64,000 bases of DNA from assembly GCF_900099705.1 (NCBI RefSeq), contig NZ_LT629695.1, forward strand, positions 1,426,001 through 1,490,000, written 5' to 3'. This DNA is from Agrococcus jejuensis. GTDB taxonomy: Bacteria; Actinomycetota; Actinomycetes; Actinomycetales; Microbacteriaceae. Positions 61,202-64,000 of this stretch are shown piece by piece (the stretch's first letter is position 1; each line of letters opens with the position of its first letter). The notes under the pieces were generated by a model. It was not told the origin of the DNA and searched no databases. It saw only the letters and a list, made by a program, of their open reading frames with translations. The position numbers and the translations under genes were made by a program.

Positions 61202-61693
61202 TCAGTGCACGGCGTCGGTCGTCGGGTCGGGCGCGCCGAGGGTCTGCTGGATGCGCTCGAGGGCCTTCGCCGCGTAGCCCTGCCACATCGACGCGATGAG
61301 CGGCGTCACGAGCGTGCCGATCGGGTTGCGCGGCTGCAGCCGCCACCGCCACGTCACGAGCGTGCCGCCGGTCGCGGGCGCGAACGTCCACTCACCGAGC
61401 ACGCCGCGGAACAGCAGTGCGAACGGCCCCGTGAGGTCGCTCATCGTGTACGCGGCGCGACGCGGCGCATCCACCTCGCGCAGCGTCTCGACCATGGACG
61501 TCTCGTCGGCGAGCGCGATGCGGCGCGACCGCCCCACCGTCGTGCCCCAGCGACCCGAGCCGACGAGGTCGAGCGCGCCGACGATCGCGGGCAGCATGCG
61601 GTGGCCGCGGTCGAAGAAGCCCGTGAGCCCGTCGCCGAGCACCCGGTCGAACGCGACGTCGATCGGTGCGGCGACCACGATGGAGCGCTCCAT
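61202..61693 (-). CDS. SRPBCC-family protein
   Basis: A 163-residue helix-grip protein: SIVVAAPIDVAFDRVLGDGL, then FRGVLGEWTFAPATGGTLVTWRWRL and a long C-terminal helix. Ligand unknown. Its ATG shares a base with the stop of the zinc-finger gene (TGATG) and it is followed after 6 nt by the oxidoreductase gene, so the three are probably one transcript. Confidence 0.82.
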   Translation of the reverse strand: MERSIVVAAPIDVAFDRVLGDGLTGFFDRGHRMLPAIVGALDLVGSGRWGTTVGRSRRIALADETSMVETLREVDAPRRAAYTMSDLTGPFALLFRGVLGEWTFAPATGGTLVTWRWRLQPRNPIGTLVTPLIASMWQGYAAKALERIQQTLGAPDPTTDAVH

Positions 61694-62046
61694 CAGCGGT
61701 GGATCCGTCGGCGCCAGTCGTCGGGCACGCGGCCGGCGGGACCGGGTGCGGGCTGCGACTCGGGGCGTGCGGTGGGCGGGGCGAGCTCGAGGCCGTCGAC
61801 CGACTCCTCCGCGTCGAAGCTCCAACCCCAGTCCTCGCCGGGCTCGAACGACTGCATGACGCGGTGGCCCGTGACGTTCCAGTGGGCCGTCGCGTGCTGG
61901 CCGGGCGACGAGTCGCAGCAGCCGACGTGCCCGCAGGCGGCGCAGCGGCGCAGGTGCACCCACCAGCCGCCCGCCTCGTCGCACTCGGCGCAGTCCGTGC
62001 CGCTCGGCGGCACCGTCGCATCCACGTCTCCCGGGAGCAGGTCCAT
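61693..62046 (-). CDS. UBP-type zinc finger protein
   Basis: A 117-residue protein with a UBP-type zinc finger (about 17-70): DCAECDE, RRCAACGHVGCCD, SPGQHATAHWNVTGHRV. In bacteria such stand-alone ZnF-UBP proteins are common beside redox or unknown genes; ubiquitin binding does not apply. It heads a three-gene transcript with SRPBCC and the quinone-oxidoreductase-like gene. ATG 62046 is chosen because MDLLPGD precedes the finger directly. Confidence 0.85.
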   Translation of the reverse strand: MDLLPGDVDATVPPSGTDCAECDEAGGWWVHLRRCAACGHVGCCDSSPGQHATAHWNVTGHRVMQSFEPGEDWGWSFDAEESVDGLELAPPTARPESQPAPGPAGRVPDDWRRRIHR

Positions 62047-62111
62047 GCTCGTGAGCGTACGCGTGAGACGCCTGACGCGACAGCACGACGCGTGCGCGGG
62101 CCCAGGCAGCA

Positions 62112-62146
62112 CGACGCCCCGGATGCTCGGGGCATCCGGGGCGTCG
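62112..62146 (-). terminator. hairpin terminator
   Basis: A perfect 15-bp stem CGACGCCCCGGATGC / GCATCCGGGGCGTCG, 5-nt loop, 14 bases past the stop at 62161. Confidence 0.75.
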
Positions 62147-62160
62147 GCGTCTTCGGGCGG

Positions 62161-63369
62161 CTAGCGCTCGTCGACGGGGGTCGTCGCGTCGACGACCTCC
62201 TCGTCCGAGGCCGGTGCTGCGTCGGTCTCGGACGGGGCTGCGGGCGCCTCGGTCGCGGGCGCCTCGGATGCGGGCGCCTGCGTCGAGGGCGACTCGAGCG
62301 CCGGCGACTCGACGGGTGCGTCGTCGAGCGACTCGAGGCGGTCGATCGCCTCGTCGAGGGCCGGTGCGAGGCCGTCGAGGATCGCACGGGGCGCGGGCAT
62401 CGGCTGGAACACGAGGTCGAGCGGCACGACCTGCGTCACGGTCTCGCAGCCGACGCCGGGCTCGTACGAGGCCACGATCTGCAGGCCGTCGTAGATGTCG
62501 GCCTCCGACTCGAGGTCGGCCTCGATCCTGGCGTCGGGGTAGAGGGCTTGCAGCTCCTCACCGGCCGCGGTGACCGCAGCGAACAGGTTCTCGAACGAGA
62601 ACTCCTCGGAGACGAGCAGGTACTCGCCGCGCTCGAAGTCGTACGAGAGCTCGGCGGGGATGGGCGCCGACGCGGTGCGGCGGTCGAGCTCCTCGTCGGT
62701 CTCGGGGTCGTAGGCGACGAGGTCGATCTCCATGCGCCAGCCGGAGCCGTCGAGCGCGTACGTGACCTCGCCGGCGTCGGCAGCCGCCTGGAGGGCGGGC
62801 ACGAGCTCGGGGTCGATCGGCGTGAGGTACGCGCCGCCGAGCCAGGGCGTGCCCTCGCTCGGGTATGCGGCGGTGCGCTCGGGCAGCTCGACGGGCCACG
62901 GGGCCGCGCTCGTCGCCGTCATGTCGAAGGTCCACGTCGTGGTGGCGCCGGCGACGAAGGCGTAGCCCGCGGCGGGCACGGCGGTGACGGTGAGCGTCGA
63001 TCCCGTGCGGGCCTGCGTGTACGTGACGCCCTGCGTCGAGGGGATCTGCACCGTCGGCTCCGCCGCGCACTGCAGCGCGGCCGTCGGGATGCCGGGGGCG
63101 ACGAGGGTCGCAGCGGACACCTCGTCGCCCACCGGCGCCGTGACGCAGCTCGTCGAGCCGGCATCGGCCTGCGCGGGTGCCGCGCCGCCGATCGAGCCGG
63201 CGACGAGCGCGCCGATGATCGCGAGCGCGCCCAGGCCAGTGAGCACGCTCCTGCGCGCACGCCCGCTCGCCGTGAGGGCGATGCCGGCTGCGATGAGCAC
63301 GGCGGCGACGACGGCGACGAGCATCCAGGGCTCGGTGCTGCCGGTCTGCGGGAGGACGCACAGATCCAT
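62161..63369 (-). CDS. membrane protein with N-terminal LPQTG signal (paralog 2)
   Basis: A 402-residue paralog of the protein at 59111. It starts MDLCVLPQTGSTEPW, has a span, SGRARRSVLTGLGALAI, a second span, then PAQADAGS (cleavage site). Matching blocks follow: CVTAP, QC, IPSTQGVTYTQA, WTFDMTAT, PVELPER. The C-terminal 60 residues are Ala/Pro/Glu/Thr-rich. Its ATG has a weaker GGAA site; the conservation of the opening in both paralogs supports it. It should be exported; function unknown. Confidence 0.85.
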   Translation of the reverse strand: MDLCVLPQTGSTEPWMLVAVVAAVLIAAGIALTASGRARRSVLTGLGALAIIGALVAGSIGGAAPAQADAGSTSCVTAPVGDEVSAATLVAPGIPTAALQCAAEPTVQIPSTQGVTYTQARTGSTLTVTAVPAAGYAFVAGATTTWTFDMTATSAAPWPVELPERTAAYPSEGTPWLGGAYLTPIDPELVPALQAAADAGEVTYALDGSGWRMEIDLVAYDPETDEELDRRTASAPIPAELSYDFERGEYLLVSEEFSFENLFAAVTAAGEELQALYPDARIEADLESEADIYDGLQIVASYEPGVGCETVTQVVPLDLVFQPMPAPRAILDGLAPALDEAIDRLESLDDAPVESPALESPSTQAPASEAPATEAPAAPSETDAAPASDEEVVDATTPVDER

Positions 63370-63463
63370 GAGGTTCCGTTCTCGATGTCAATGACGGCAT
63401 CGAGCGCGGGGCCCGACCTGTGTCGACCCTATGGATGCGCGGGTGCGCCCGCCACGAAACTCC

Positions 63464-63479
63464 GAGGGATCCTCACAGG
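63464..63479. promoter_or_regulatory. GAGGATCC element upstream of an LPQTG gene
   Basis: GAGGGATCCTCACAGG (reverse: CCTGTGAGGATCCCTC) resembles TGTGAGGGATCCTCG upstream of the giant surface-protein gene. A shared regulatory site is possible, weakly supported. Confidence 0.3.
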
Positions 63480-63521
63480 TGTCCCCCGAAGTCGTCGAGG
63501 GGACGGATCGGAGACGCGAAC

Positions 63522-63551
63522 GGCGGCGGCCGGATCGCTCCGGCCGCCGCC
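63522..63551 (-). terminator. hairpin terminator of the Rpf-like gene
   Basis: A 13-bp stem GGCGGCGGCCGGA / TCCGGCCGCCGCC, TCGC loop, 11 bases past the stop at 63562. Confidence 0.75.
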
Positions 63552-63561
63552 CTCGGCGCGG

Positions 63562-64000
<439 letters not shown>

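Overview
The window is very G+C-rich (I estimate above 70%), uses GTG starts freely, and has short gaps, frequent 4-8 nt gene overlaps and TANNNT-type -10 boxes. With F420 enzymes, SufS/SufU, an LPXTG surface protein, an Rpf-like muralytic protein and GGTCGAGGAG-type intergenic repeats, it fits an actinobacterium of the Microbacteriaceae (Agrococcus-like). That placement is inference. There is no rRNA, tRNA, transposase, CRISPR or prophage that I can support, so this looks like ordinary chromosome with strain-specific surface genes.

Layout. 1-10 kb: a promoter-driven 17-codon ORF at the edge, two small membrane proteins, a predicted peptide-ligase operon (circularly permuted ATP-grasp, alpha-E, transglutaminase-like), an LmeA-like protein, a WrbA-type flavoprotein, inositol monophosphatase plus methyltransferase, and an FMN alpha-hydroxyacid oxidase. 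10-24 kb: a PepSY-like membrane protein, an OmpR/histidine-kinase pair, and one 10-kb gene for a 3383-residue sortase-type surface protein with 25 SdrD B-like repeats. 24-35 kb: SufS-SufU, a VOC protein, small conserved proteins, a DUF4232 lipoprotein, the dimethylargininase/ornithine transaminase pair with a divergent Lrp regulator, then DUF2087, GNAT, NUDIX, FAD and PPOX genes. 35-50 kb: a P-loop kinase and MazG pair, saccharopine-dehydrogenase-like protein, carbonic anhydrase, PatB-type aminotransferase, a ParA-like ATPase, MerR, nucleoside hydrolase, VOC proteins, a CPBP-like protein, Fgd with an overlapping NAD(P)-binding gene, and a MarR gene divergent from a His-rich protein. 50-64 kb: dCTP deaminase, DUF1206, a lipoprotein, a DJ-1/PfpI protein, a phenylacetate-type beta-oxidation operon (thiolase, enoyl-CoA hydratase, hydroxyacyl-CoA dehydrogenase, PaaZ), two paralogous membrane proteins that START with an LPQTG sorting-like signal, and the end of an Rpf/LysM protein.

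Signals not explained by the genes. (1) The two N-terminal LPQTG proteins. (2) Four families of palindromic intergenic repeats, one built of 20-bp units; one copy of another family lies inside a coding sequence. (3) A rigid TANNNT box 6-7 nt upstream of at least 17 start codons, which predicts widespread leaderless transcription. (4) Strong enrichment of GGATGC/GCATCC.

Functional threads. Surface: the giant LPRTG protein, the LPQTG pair and Rpf. Aromatic or fatty-acid breakdown: the paa-like operon. Arginine and amino-acid catabolism: dimethylargininase, ornithine transaminase, Lrp. F420 redox: Fgd supplies reduced F420 that a PPOX-type enzyme could use. Fe-S assembly: SufS/SufU without SufBCD in view.
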